NCBI GenBank assembly: GCA_012963655.1
Contig: DTVI01000304.1
Coordinates: 1 to 19,628, forward strand
DNA length: 19,628 nt
Direction: 5' to 3'
From: Sulfurimonas sp.
Lineage (GTDB): Bacteria; Campylobacterota; Campylobacteria; Campylobacterales; Sulfurimonadaceae
In this document: positions 1 to 6,829 of the stretch, one piece after another
Layout: every line of letters starts with the position of its first letter
How positions within the stretch are numbered: the stretch's first letter is position 1
Notes under the pieces: generated by a model
The model's database searches: none
Told to the model about the DNA's origin: nothing
Seen by the model: only the letters and a program-made list of their open reading frames with translations
Program-made: the position numbers and the translations under genes

Positions 1-1
1 T

Positions 2-334
2 GCCATGACTTCAGTAATCTTTGGTGCAATGTCTTTCTTTGCTATCAAAACTACTAAAGACTTTTCAGGATATGGGAAGCCCCTTATGATTGCCCTTGTT
101 GTAGTTATTGGTTTTTCTATTGTAAATATCTTTTTAGGTAGCCCAATGTTAAGCATTATAATTTCTGCTGCTGTTGTGTTCTTATTTTCTATTTTAGTAG
201 TATATGACACACAAAATATTATTAAAGGTGCATATGAAACTCCTATTGATGGAGCCATTGCACTTTACCTAGACTTCTTAAATATCTTTACAGCTCTTTT
301 ACACTTGTTTGGTATCTTTGGAAACGACGACTAA
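2..334 (+). CDS. Bax inhibitor-1 (BI-1/YccA) family membrane protein, 3' part only
   Basis: This is the C-terminal part of a multi-pass inner-membrane protein; the reading frame is open to the left edge, so the start lies outside the window. About 110 residues remain, against the roughly 230 usual for the family. Several hydrophobic segments are visible (about residues 25-45, 47-66 and 83-104 counted from the first visible Met). The stretch VVYDTQNIIKGAY followed by IALYLDFLNIF is typical of the last two helices of bacterial BI-1 proteins, where the Asp residues line a calcium or proton path in studied homologues. The bacterial role is poorly defined. The first ATG at 5 is an internal Met, not a start. 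A hairpin follows the stop directly. Confidence 0.8.
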   Translation, partial: AMTSVIFGAMSFFAIKTTKDFSGYGKPLMIALVVVIGFSIVNIFLGSPMLSIIISAAVVFLFSILVVYDTQNIIKGAYETPIDGAIALYLDFLNIFTALLHLFGIFGNDD

Positions 335-365
335 AATAACGCTTCCGCTTAGGCGGATGTTATTT
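335..365 (+). terminator. Hairpin after the BI-1 gene
   Basis: AATAAC (335-340) pairs with GTTATT, and TCCGC pairs with GCGGA across a TTAG loop, with a small unequal internal loop between the two stems. It starts immediately after the TAA stop. The T-rich tail is short, so this is a probable but not textbook intrinsic terminator. Confidence 0.5.
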
Positions 366-439
366 CTAAGAAGAAACTTTCTTTTTATAAATGATATCTC
401 CAATCGATAGTTATCAATTACATATACAAGGATTCAATA

Positions 440-652
440 ATGTCAACAAAAGCAAATACATCTAGTGTAGAAATGGACGACGGGGTTAAACTCGCATTTC
501 AAGCACGTACACTACCAAAGAAGTACAGAGGTACAACAGACCCAACGGATAAACAAGAACAAGGTACGCGTAAGGATACAAGCGCAAGCGCTAAGGCTAA
601 GATAAAGAAAAAAGCTAAGCTAGCAAAAGCATCTCGTAAAAAGAACAAGTAG
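440..652 (+). CDS. Small lysine-rich basic protein of unknown function
   Basis: A 70-residue protein with no signal peptide or membrane segment. The first half is mixed and polar; the second half (about residues 37-70) is dominated by Lys, Ala, Ser and Arg and ends in a very basic tail, SRKKNK. This composition suits a nucleic-acid- or ribosome-associated protein, but that is inference and I do not recognise a family. The start is supported by AAGGA seven bases upstream. The gene stands alone between two hairpins, so it is probably monocistronic, and no clear promoter is visible beyond AT-rich sequence in the 105-bp gap before it. Confidence 0.65.
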   Translation: MSTKANTSSVEMDDGVKLAFQARTLPKKYRGTTDPTDKQEQGTRKDTSASAKAKIKKKAKLAKASRKKNK

Positions 653-660
653 AATAAAAT

Positions 661-698
661 GCTAAAGGTTTGAATACAATCTTATATCAAACCTTAGC
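661..698. terminator. Convergent-gene hairpin
   Basis: GCTAAAGGTTTGA (661-673) pairs with TCAAACCTTAGC (687-698), giving 12 base pairs with one bulged A and a 13-base AT-rich loop. It lies downstream of the small basic gene and, further off, of the minus-strand transporter operon. On the minus strand it is followed by ATTTTATT, so it suits that direction better. The remaining sequence to 865 shows no gene I can support on either strand. Confidence 0.5.
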
Positions 699-865
699 CC
701 CTTAGAACAACAATATCTCTCTTCCCCACTCAAACCCTCAGAATCCTAAAAAGACATACTAAGACTAAGATATAGCCCGTCTATGAATAAGCATCATTTT
801 TTCTAGAACGTATATAAAAGCTTAAAAGGATTGTTGCGAGGTATATATCTTATAAACAGACAATA

Positions 866-1549
866 TTAGTTAAAAGCAAATAAGACTTCGAATTCTAAGG
901 TCTTTGTAGGATAGTTCTTCATTAGGGCTTTCATCTCTTTGTATGAAAGTTTATTTCTTCCACCTGAAACCCCTGACTTCTTAATATATGTAAAAATGTC
1001 TTCTATACTGTCAAAACTAAGCTCATAATTTACTATCTCTATCTTACATTTAAAATACTGCTTTAAAAAATAACTAACTTCATCCGCAGATTTCAATGGG
1101 GAGTCTATCCCCGCTGTTTGTAAAAGCGTTTTAAAGGTGTTAGAGGTAAATATTGCCAGAGAAATAGGTGCGTTAAATTGAGATATATGATACAAGCTAG
1201 TATCTAAGTCACTTGCCCATTGTAATGACGAGGCGGAAAAAACATGATCGAATTCTTCTTTTACAAGTTCTTCAAAAAGCTTATCTTCATTAAAGTCACC
1301 TAATGATAGATGTAAATTCTCGGCTTTAGGATGTAGGTCCAACATCTTTTGGGAGAAGTCGATACCTGTAAATTTCTTATATTCCCAATTAATCTTCTTA
1401 AAAACACTTCCATTCCCACAACCCAGGTCTAAGATTTTCTTAGGCTTCGTACTTATTTCATTTAGAAGTTTTTGAGTAACCTTCTCTTGAATAAGATTGT
1501 AGTGCCCATATTCATGAGCAAAACGTGAAAACTCTTTTTCTATTTTCAT
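866..1549 (-). CDS. bioC: Malonyl-ACP O-methyltransferase-like protein (BioC)
   Basis: BioC methylates the free carboxyl of malonyl-ACP with S-adenosylmethionine, disguising it as a fatty-acid primer so that fatty-acid enzymes can build the pimeloyl chain of biotin. The 227-residue protein has the class I methyltransferase layout. FSRFAHEYG at 7-15 is the BioC-type N-terminal helix, DLGCGNGS at 41-48 is the SAM glycine loop, and Asp64 in TGIDFS is the ribose-binding acid. SSLQW at 107-111 matches the ALQW motif of BioC. It is somewhat shorter than the E. coli protein (about 250) and lacks an obvious LKPGG motif after the ALQW strand. Its ATG overlaps the znuB stop by four bases (ATGA), so translation is probably coupled. 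A related SAM methyltransferase with another substrate cannot be excluded. Confidence 0.7.
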   Translation of the reverse strand: MKIEKEFSRFAHEYGHYNLIQEKVTQKLLNEISTKPKKILDLGCGNGSVFKKINWEYKKFTGIDFSQKMLDLHPKAENLHLSLGDFNEDKLFEELVKEEFDHVFSASSLQWASDLDTSLYHISQFNAPISLAIFTSNTFKTLLQTAGIDSPLKSADEVSYFLKQYFKCKIEIVNYELSFDSIEDIFTYIKKSGVSGGRNKLSYKEMKALMKNYPTKTLEFEVLFAFN

Positions 1550-2343
1550 TTTCTGTTAGACACCATTGAAATTACAAATATTACTAATATAACAAGGACA
1601 ATAGTTGCCCCAGAAGGTAGAGAGTAATTATACGATAATGTCATTCCTAAAAGTACAGCTGAGATAGAAAATAAAAGCGAGAGCAAGATTGTTTTTGAAA
1701 AGCCTAATCGATATCGTAAGGCAGAGATAGTAGGGATAACCATAAGTGCACCAATTAATAAGGTCCCAACCACTCTTATAGATAAAGAGATAATTACTGC
1801 GATAATGGTGACAAGAACAAAGTTTAATAACTTCACCTTTAAGCCACTTACCTGAGCAACCTCTTCATCAAAGGCTATAAAATAAAATTCTTTGAAAAAT
1901 CCTATTAAAACAGCCATAGATAATGAGCCAAAGGCCAACATAACAATGAGGTCTTCGTTTGTAACAGAAAGGATAGAGCCAAAAAGATAAGAAAATAAAG
2001 AAGCATTAAAAGAGCCTGCCACAGACACTATAATAACGGCTAAGGCTAAGGACCCTGATAAAAATATAGCAAGTATTGAGTCAGAATATAAGCCTAAATA
2101 AGAGCGTAAATATTCTATTAACCACGCAGAAACAACTGATACAAAAACGGCTACCCATATAGGGTTTTGTTCTGTAACCATCCCTATTGCCACACCTACT
2201 AAGGCTACATGAGCTAGAGTTTCTGTAAGCATTGCATATCTTCTTAAAACAATAAATGATCCTGATACAGAAGCTAGGATAGCTATGATTATTCCTGCGA
2301 GGAATGCATTTACCATAAAATCATATTCAAAAATTTCTAACAT
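1546..2343 (-). CDS. znuB: Zinc-type ABC transporter permease (ZnuB family)
   Basis: The membrane subunit of an ABC-3 family metal importer, 265 residues, the usual length. Hydrophobic helices run through nearly the whole sequence. RRYAMLTETLAHVALVGVAIG near residues 34-54 is the conserved ABC-3 segment that contacts the ATPase, and GTLLIGALMVIPTISALRYR near 194-213 is another family hallmark. The ligand is probably zinc, because the partner binding protein has a His-rich loop; manganese or iron importers share this fold. The ATG lies eight bases after AGGAG and overlaps by one base (TAATG) the stop of a possible 35-codon ORF that fills the gap to znuC. It is followed by bioC with a four-base overlap. 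Confidence 0.88.
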   Translation of the reverse strand: MLEIFEYDFMVNAFLAGIIIAILASVSGSFIVLRRYAMLTETLAHVALVGVAIGMVTEQNPIWVAVFVSVVSAWLIEYLRSYLGLYSDSILAIFLSGSLALAVIIVSVAGSFNASLFSYLFGSILSVTNEDLIVMLAFGSLSMAVLIGFFKEFYFIAFDEEVAQVSGLKVKLLNFVLVTIIAVIISLSIRVVGTLLIGALMVIPTISALRYRLGFSKTILLSLLFSISAVLLGMTLSYNYSLPSGATIVLVILVIFVISMVSNRK

Positions 2344-2450
2344 TAAATAGGTTCTCCTATTAAAGCTACTTTACTCGATAAAAACATGCTATTAGTATAT
2401 TTTTCTTTCGAGGTATCAATCACCAAGAAATTATTCTGACAGATTATCAT
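2343..2450 (-). CDS. Possible 35-residue small ORF between znuC and znuB
   Basis: This ORF almost fills the otherwise non-coding gap between znuC and znuB. It begins MIICQNNFLVID, ends SSKVALIGEPI, and its TAA stop shares its last base with the znuB ATG (TAATG). AGGGG, formed at the znuC stop codon, sits six bases before its ATG, a usable ribosome-binding site. The placement suggests either a leader that couples znuB translation to znuC or a real small protein. I know no homologue, and codon content over 35 codons is weak evidence. A remnant of a longer protein is also possible. Confidence 0.4.
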   Translation of the reverse strand: MIICQNNFLVIDTSKEKYTNSMFLSSKVALIGEPI

Positions 2451-2459
2451 CGTCAACCC

Positions 2460-3218
2460 CTAGTGGTGGTGATGATGTACTAGGTGTGCATCAATCCCAT
2501 AAATTTTACTCATCTCATCACAAGACAGAACTTCATGAGGATTATCGCAAGCCAATAGTGTTTGGTTTATACATAACATAGTTTGAATATCATCTGCAAT
2601 CACACCAACATCATGAGTTATAAAAACAATGGTCATTTCATCTTGTTTGTTTAACTCTCTCAACAAGGTATAAAAACGATTTTGTGAAATCATGTCTACC
2701 CCTGTATTTGGTTCATCTAAGATAAGAACCTCAGGTTCAGAAGCTAAGGCTCTTGCAATCATAACACGCTGTCTTTGTCCACCTGAAAGTTCGCCAACTA
2801 GTTTATCTTTTAGGTTCGTTACATCCATTTTCAACATGGCATTACCCACTGCGTCTCTATCAGCCTGGGATTCTCTTGTAAACATCCCACGCTTAGCCGT
2901 TCTACCCATTTTTACGACTTCTTCAACTGTTGCTGGGAAGTATTCATCTATTTGTGAGACTCTTTGAGGTACATAACCTATTTTATCCCAAGACTTAAAG
3001 TTTTTTTGTTTTTGTCCAAATAATGAAATGTTTCCACTACTCTTTTTTTCTAAGCCTAAAAGTAAACGAATAAGTGTTGTTTTACCTCCACCATTAGGTC
3101 CAATCACAGCGCAATACTCCCCTTTTTGAATAACTAAAGAAATATCTTTGATAATATCACTCCCATTAATCGCATAAGAAAGGTTTTTAGCTTCAAAAAT
3201 AGCCGTTTTAAAGGTCAT
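2460..3218 (-). CDS. znuC: Zinc-type ABC transporter ATP-binding protein (ZnuC family)
   Basis: The cytoplasmic ATPase that powers the metal importer, 252 residues. Motifs appear in order: Walker A GPNGGGKTTL at 40-49, Q-loop Gln85 in GYVPQRV, ABC signature LSGGQRQR at 144-151, Walker B VLILDEP at 164-170, and switch His202 in FITHD. The C-terminus is distinctive: DAH at 243-245, then five consecutive His as residues 248-252. Native His-rich tails are known in metal-transport ATPases and could bind zinc, though a sensing role here is inference. Its ATG overlaps the znuA TGA by four bases (ATGA). It is the second gene of the minus-strand znuA-znuC-znuB-bioC operon. Confidence 0.92.
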   Translation of the reverse strand: MTFKTAIFEAKNLSYAINGSDIIKDISLVIQKGEYCAVIGPNGGGKTTLIRLLLGLEKKSSGNISLFGQKQKNFKSWDKIGYVPQRVSQIDEYFPATVEEVVKMGRTAKRGMFTRESQADRDAVGNAMLKMDVTNLKDKLVGELSGGQRQRVMIARALASEPEVLILDEPNTGVDMISQNRFYTLLRELNKQDEMTIVFITHDVGVIADDIQTMLCINQTLLACDNPHEVLSCDEMSKIYGIDAHLVHHHHH

Positions 3219-4113
3219 TCACACTCCATTGCATAAGAAAGTTTTTTAAGATTTTCCTGCATAATAAGGATATATCCTTTTTTCGCTTCTTCTTCTGTCA
3301 CGTTGGCAAGAGGTTGAAGAGATTCTACCTTTGCCCCTGTTTCTTTTGAGATACCCTGTGCTAATTTATCGCTTACAAAACTTTCAAAGAAGATAGTGTT
3401 TATATTCTCTTCTTTGACTAGATCAGTCATCTCTTTCATATTTTTTGCACTCACTTGTTCATCAGGGGATAATCCCGTTAAAGAGTGGACATCAAACTTA
3501 TAATGTGACGCCAGATAGCCAAAGGCATTATGATTTACAACAATTTCGTCTTTCTTACAAACTTGCAGCTCTTGTGCATACTCTATTTCAAGTAGACTTA
3601 GATTTTCTACATAAGCTTGTGCATTTTTATTTATTAGGCTTTTATATTCAGGAAAAAGTTTATTTAACTTCTTTTGTATGGCTTGTGTCATCAAGACCAT
3701 ATTGTCAACATCTAACCAATAATGAGGATCGCTTTTCCCATGATGATGACCATCTTCGTTTTCATGCTTATTATCATTAAGTTTAACAAAGGCACTCATA
3801 TCCAAGGCATGTGCATAATCTTGTTTTATCCAAGGCTCCATGCCTTGCCCATTATAAATAAAAAGTTTTGCTCTTAAAATCGTGCTCATGGTTTTCACCG
3901 AAGGCATATAAGAATGAGCTTCTACTCCATAAGGAAGGAGTTTAGCACTTCTATCTCATCTCCAATAAGGGTGTTAACAATCTCATATTGGGGATAAGAA
4001 GTAACTGCTATAAAAGCCTTATTATCTTGGGCATGAGTATTGTTGTCAAACATCAATATTTCACCAAGAAATACAACTAGTAACAAAACGACCAAAATAA
4101 GTGCTTTTTTCAC
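3215..4113 (-). pseudogene. znuA: Zinc ABC transporter substrate-binding protein (ZnuA family), split by a frameshift
   Basis: The periplasmic metal-binding subunit of the importer, here in two frames. The upstream part (4113-3922) has a GTG start nine bases after AAGGA, a hydrophobic signal segment at residues 4-19, and SYPQYEIVNTLIGDEIEVLN, then runs into TAG. The downstream part (from ATG 3907, 230 residues) carries a His-rich loop, KHENEDGHHHGKSDPHYWLD, and later VVNHNAF and FFESFVSDK, matching the zinc-ligand regions of ZnuA. Between them the shifted frame reads LPYGVEAHSY, including the His that is the first metal ligand in the family. The break lies at two CCTT units (minus strand; AAGGAAGG at 3931-3938). 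A third unit would restore NSFLPYGVEAH and a 300-residue protein, the normal size. As written, neither piece is a working exported protein. A read error or reversible slippage are both possible. Confidence 0.85.
3931..3938. repeat. Two-unit tetranucleotide repeat at the znuA break
   Basis: AAGG occurs twice in tandem (CCTT on the coding minus strand). It is the exact point at which znuA changes frame, and one more unit restores the frame. Confidence 0.6.
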
Positions 4114-4139
4114 AGAAATTTATCCTTTTTAAGTCCGCA

Positions 4140-4145
4140 ATTATA
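4140..4145 (-). promoter_or_regulatory. Probable -10 box of the znuA operon
   Basis: TATAAT on the minus strand (ATTATA on plus), 27 bases before the znuA GTG, preceded on that strand by GC. No good -35 box is seen, as is usual in Campylobacterota. It lies inside the left arm of a 13-bp inverted repeat. Confidence 0.55.
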
Positions 4146-4188
4146 GCGTGTTTGAACGAAGAAAACGAATTATTAAGATAAACTTCGC

Positions 4189-4194
4189 TATAAT
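4189..4194 (+). promoter_or_regulatory. Probable -10 box of the secG operon
   Basis: TATAAT followed by TGCG, 43 bases before the secG ATG. It is the mirror image of the znuA -10 box. The similar context TATAATTCGC occurs before pyrG, which supports a shared sigma-70 promoter type. Confidence 0.6.
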
Positions 4195-4237
4195 TGCGCA
4201 ATTTTAATAAAGGGCTTGACCCTGTTCAGGAAACTTA

Positions 4238-4585
4238 ATGACATCTATTTTGCTCATAGTTCAAATCGTGTTAGTTGTATTTTTAGTAATTGCCGTACTT
4301 CTTCAAAAAAGTTCAAGTATTGGGCTTGGTGCCTATAGCGGATCAAATGAATCTGTATTTGGAGCTAAAGGACCTGCAAGTTTTCTTGCAAAGATGACTT
4401 TTTTCTTAATGTTCATATTTGTATCAAATACAATAGCTATGGGTTACTTTTATGGTCAAGATAATCAATCATCTGTTGTTGATTCTATCATTGAAGACAC
4501 AACTATTGCTGCTCCTGCTGCTATTGAAATTGCCGTAGAAGACGTGCAAGCTCCGGCTGCAATTGATGCCAATACAAGCAAATAA
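4238..4585 (+). CDS. secG: Protein translocase subunit SecG
   Basis: A small subunit of the SecYEG channel that assists SecA-driven export across the inner membrane. The 115 residues hold two membrane helices (about 3-22 and 49-72) joined by the conserved cytoplasmic loop LLQKSSSIGLGAYSGSNESV followed by FGAKG. After helix two there is an acidic, Ala- and Pro-rich tail of about 40 residues, which varies between species. AGGAA lies nine bases before the ATG. Its TAA overlaps the ATG of the next gene by one base (TAATG), so the two are probably translationally coupled. The secG, frr, pyrE order is common in this phylum. Confidence 0.93.
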   Translation: MTSILLIVQIVLVVFLVIAVLLQKSSSIGLGAYSGSNESVFGAKGPASFLAKMTFFLMFIFVSNTIAMGYFYGQDNQSSVVDSIIEDTTIAAPAAIEIAVEDVQAPAAIDANTSK

Positions 4586-5535
4586 TGAAAACCGCGATAC
4601 TCTTCGCGCTTCTTTCCCTTAATCTTTGGGCTGATGCCCATCTTTTTGTTTACCACCGTTTTGGTGATGCTAAACATGCTTCAACCAATGTCTCACTTGA
4701 AGTTTTAAAAAAGCACTTTGATTATTTTAAAGAAAATAAGTATGAAGTCATTCCTCTATCAAAACTCAACCAAGCCCTTAAAGATAAAAAAGAGATACCT
4801 GATAATTGGGTTGTTTTTTGTATTGATGATTCTTACAAAAGTTTTTATACAAATGGCTTAGACTTGTTTAAAAAGTACAAATACCCTTTTACCCTTTTTG
4901 TTTATATAGAAGCAACAGATAAGGGGTATGGCGATTTCATGACCTGGGAACAGATTAAAGATACACAAGATTATGGTGAGATTGGTCTTCACTCTTATAG
5001 TCACAAACACATGGTTTCACTCTCCGCTGAAGCTATGCGACGAGATACAGATAAGGCTCTTGCATCTTTTAAAAAGCATCTAGGGTATACGCCTAAATAT
5101 TACGCTTACCCCTTTGGTGAGTTTGATGAAAGACTTAAAAAAGAGATCACTTCATATGGATTTGACTTAGTTCTAAACCAAAATGTAGGTGCCGTATCAT
5201 CAAAAAGCCCAAGAGACAACCTTGACCGTATTGCTTTAACGGGGGATGTAAACTTAAAATACGAGCTTCGCATCAAATACTTAGATGCTCAGTGGCACTC
5301 TCCAAAAAACTATCCTACTAATGCCAAACTTAATGAAATTCACGTTACAATGCCCGCATCAATTAAAAAGGCTGAACTCTATGTAAGTGGAGGCGGTTGG
5401 GAATATATTAAACCAGAAGAGGGGGTCTTTAAAAGTACAAAGCCCTATCCTTTAAAGTTTAAACGTACCCGCGTTATCATCAAGTATGGAAATGCATATA
5501 CAAGTAAGATAATCGTAAAAACTTCTCAAAAATAA
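4585..5535 (+). CDS. Secreted polysaccharide deacetylase (NodB/CE4 family)
   Basis: A probable periplasmic deacetylase of N-acetylated sugars, possibly acting on peptidoglycan or a surface polymer. The 316-residue protein has a short signal-like N-terminus (cleavage near LWADA, 14-18). Its CE4 motifs are in order: CIDDSY with Asp81-Asp82 (base and metal ligand), HSYSH with metal ligands His136 and His140, and YYAYPFGEFDE at 172-182. Motif 1 reads DDS rather than the usual DDG, a mild departure that keeps the acidic pair. After about residue 225 there is an extra beta-rich domain that I cannot name. It is coupled to secG by TAATG and followed by two related hairpins, then frr. The substrate is unknown. 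Confidence 0.8.
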   Translation: MKTAILFALLSLNLWADAHLFVYHRFGDAKHASTNVSLEVLKKHFDYFKENKYEVIPLSKLNQALKDKKEIPDNWVVFCIDDSYKSFYTNGLDLFKKYKYPFTLFVYIEATDKGYGDFMTWEQIKDTQDYGEIGLHSYSHKHMVSLSAEAMRRDTDKALASFKKHLGYTPKYYAYPFGEFDERLKKEITSYGFDLVLNQNVGAVSSKSPRDNLDRIALTGDVNLKYELRIKYLDAQWHSPKNYPTNAKLNEIHVTMPASIKKAELYVSGGGWEYIKPEEGVFKSTKPYPLKFKRTRVIIKYGNAYTSKIIVKTSQK

Positions 5536-5561
5536 AGTGAGCCACCTCCCCTTATTTTGAG
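5525..5561 (+). other. Stem-loop A overlapping the deacetylase stop
   Basis: CTCAAAAATAAAGTGAG (5525-5541), loop CCAC, and CTCCCCTTATTTTGAG (5546-5561) pair over most of their length, with one bulge and two mismatches. It spans the TAA stop. It shares size, loop type, mismatch positions and sequence with stem-loop B, so the two appear to be copies. There is no T-run after it, so it is not a clear terminator. Confidence 0.55.
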
Positions 5562-5587
5562 TAAAGTAGCATCAACAAAAGATACCC

Positions 5588-5617
5588 CAGAAAAAGTAAG
5601 ACACCTCACCTTTTCTG
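5588..5617 (+). other. Stem-loop B in the frr leader
   Basis: CAGAAAAAGTAAG (5588-5600), loop ACAC, and CTCACCTTTTCTG (5605-5617) form 11 of 13 pairs. It lies 31 bases before the frr ATG and 27 bases after stem-loop A, whose sequence it repeats imperfectly (AGTRAG, CACCTC, CCTT and TGAG in common). It could be a leader element, a processing site or a weak attenuator. Confidence 0.55.
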
Positions 5618-5648
5618 AGAAAAATCAAATTAAAAGGAACTCCAACAC

Positions 5649-6206
5649 ATGACAGCAGAAATACAAGAAGAATGTAAAATGAATATGGAAGGCTCAGTTG
5701 AGCATATGCACCATAGTTTTAAAAGCCTAAGAACAGGTAAGGTTATGACCTCAATTTTAGATGGCGTTAAAATCGATTATTATGGAACACAAACCGCCCT
5801 TGATCAAGTTGGTTCTGTTATTGCGTCAGACGCAACAACTATCATTATAAACCCTTGGGAAAAGCCTCTTGTTTCAGATATTGAAGCAGCCATCTTAAAA
5901 GCAAACATTGGGGTTAATCCAAACTCTGATGGTGAAAAAATCATTCTAAACTTTCCCCCAATGACAGTTGATCAAAGAAAAGAAACTGTTAAGAAGATGA
6001 AGGGACTGGGAGAAGATGCGAAAGTGTCTATTCGTAATGACCGCCAAAAAGCAAATAATGATGTTAAAAAGCTAGAAAAAGAAAAAGAAATTACATCTGA
6101 TGATTCTAAGGCAGCACAAGATGCTATCCAAAAGATTACAGATGGTTTCATATCTGATATAGAAGCAACATTAAAAACTAAAGAAGCAGAGATTTTAAAG
6201 GTTTAG
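5649..6206 (+). CDS. frr: Ribosome recycling factor
   Basis: RRF works with EF-G to split the post-termination ribosome so that it can start again. The 185 residues match the family length and run collinearly with it. The first helix contains HSFKSLRTGK at 22-31 with the conserved RTG region. The beta-rich domain II holds IDYYGTQTALDQVGSV and the motif INPWEK at 87-92. NFPPMTVDQRKETVKKMKG leads into the long C-terminal helices of domain I. AAGGAA lies ten bases upstream of the ATG. pyrE starts two bases after the stop, so the two genes share a transcript. Two related stem-loops occupy the leader. Confidence 0.96.
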   Translation: MTAEIQEECKMNMEGSVEHMHHSFKSLRTGKVMTSILDGVKIDYYGTQTALDQVGSVIASDATTIIINPWEKPLVSDIEAAILKANIGVNPNSDGEKIILNFPPMTVDQRKETVKKMKGLGEDAKVSIRNDRQKANNDVKKLEKEKEITSDDSKAAQDAIQKITDGFISDIEATLKTKEAEILKV

Positions 6207-6208
6207 TT

Positions 6209-6820
6209 ATGGACGTTAAAAAAATATATATGGATGCGAATGCTCTTTTACAGGGGCATTTTAAACTAAGTTCAGGAAATCATTCTCAGTATTATCTTCA
6301 ATCTGCTAAGGTTTTGGAAGACCCTAAAAATGCTAAGAAACTTGCCGAAGGCGTTGCTGAGCAGATCAAGGCTTCTGGTCTTGAGATAGATACTATCTGT
6401 GCTCCAGCTCTTGGTGGTCTTATCGCTGGATTTGCTCTTGCTACTGCTCTTGATAAACGTTCTATTTTTGCTGAGCGTGTAGATAAGGTTATGACTGTTC
6501 GTCGTGGATTTGAAATTTCTAAGGGTGAAAGAGTAATGATATGTGAAGATATTATTACTACGGGTGGATCTGCTATGGAAGCTGCCAAAGCTATTGAAGA
6601 TATGGGTGGAATTGTTGTTGGTTTTGCAGCACTTGCTAACCGTGGATTTTGTGACCGAAAAAATTCTGATATATCTAAGAAACCTAACTGTAAACTTCCT
6701 GATGGAGTGCCATTCTTTGCTCTTGATGACTTTACCTTTGAGATGTATTCTCCAGATGAATGTCCCTTATGTAAAGAAGGTAAGTCTGAAGCAATAAAGC
6801 CTGGTTCACGAGGAAATTAA
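6209..6820 (+). CDS. pyrE: Orotate phosphoribosyltransferase
   Basis: It joins orotate to PRPP to give orotidine 5'-monophosphate, the fifth step of de novo UMP synthesis. The 203-residue protein contains HFKLSSGNHSQYY at 17-29 near the active site, CAPALGGLIAG at 64-74, and the PRPP motif VMICEDIITTGGSAMEA at 109-125. A C-terminal segment with CPLCKEGK (two Cys, CxxC) extends the bacterial minimum and occurs in some epsilonproteobacterial and archaeal-type enzymes. It lies two bases after frr and ends at a strong hairpin shared with the convergent antiporter gene. PyrG, encoded further along the window, acts later in the same pathway. Confidence 0.95.
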   Translation: MDVKKIYMDANALLQGHFKLSSGNHSQYYLQSAKVLEDPKNAKKLAEGVAEQIKASGLEIDTICAPALGGLIAGFALATALDKRSIFAERVDKVMTVRRGFEISKGERVMICEDIITTGGSAMEAAKAIEDMGGIVVGFAALANRGFCDRKNSDISKKPNCKLPDGVPFFALDDFTFEMYSPDECPLCKEGKSEAIKPGSRGN

Positions 6821-6829
6821 GAATACATT

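Larger units (their letters stand above)
4136..4198. repeat. Perfect 13-bp inverted repeat around divergent promoters
   Basis: CGCAATTATAGCG (4136-4148) and CGCTATAATTGCG (4186-4198) are exact reverse complements separated by 37 bp. Each arm contains the -10 box of one of two divergent genes, znuA and secG. The arms could be an operator for a dimeric regulator acting on both genes. They could equally be two copies of one strong promoter consensus facing away from each other. Confidence 0.7.

Noticed and set aside
2692..2967. 91-codon ORF antisense to znuC
   Set aside because: It is a mirror of the conserved ATPase motifs with Ser-, Thr- and Pro-rich translation; a shadow ORF.
3915..3945. Programmed -1 ribosomal frameshift in znuA
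   Set aside because: There is no X-XXY-YYZ slippery heptamer at the break and no clear stimulatory hairpin. Loss of a repeat unit explains the break better.
6543..6797. 84-codon ORF in another frame of pyrE
   Set aside because: Its Leu- and Val-heavy translation comes from the shifted pyrE frame; pyrE is unambiguous.
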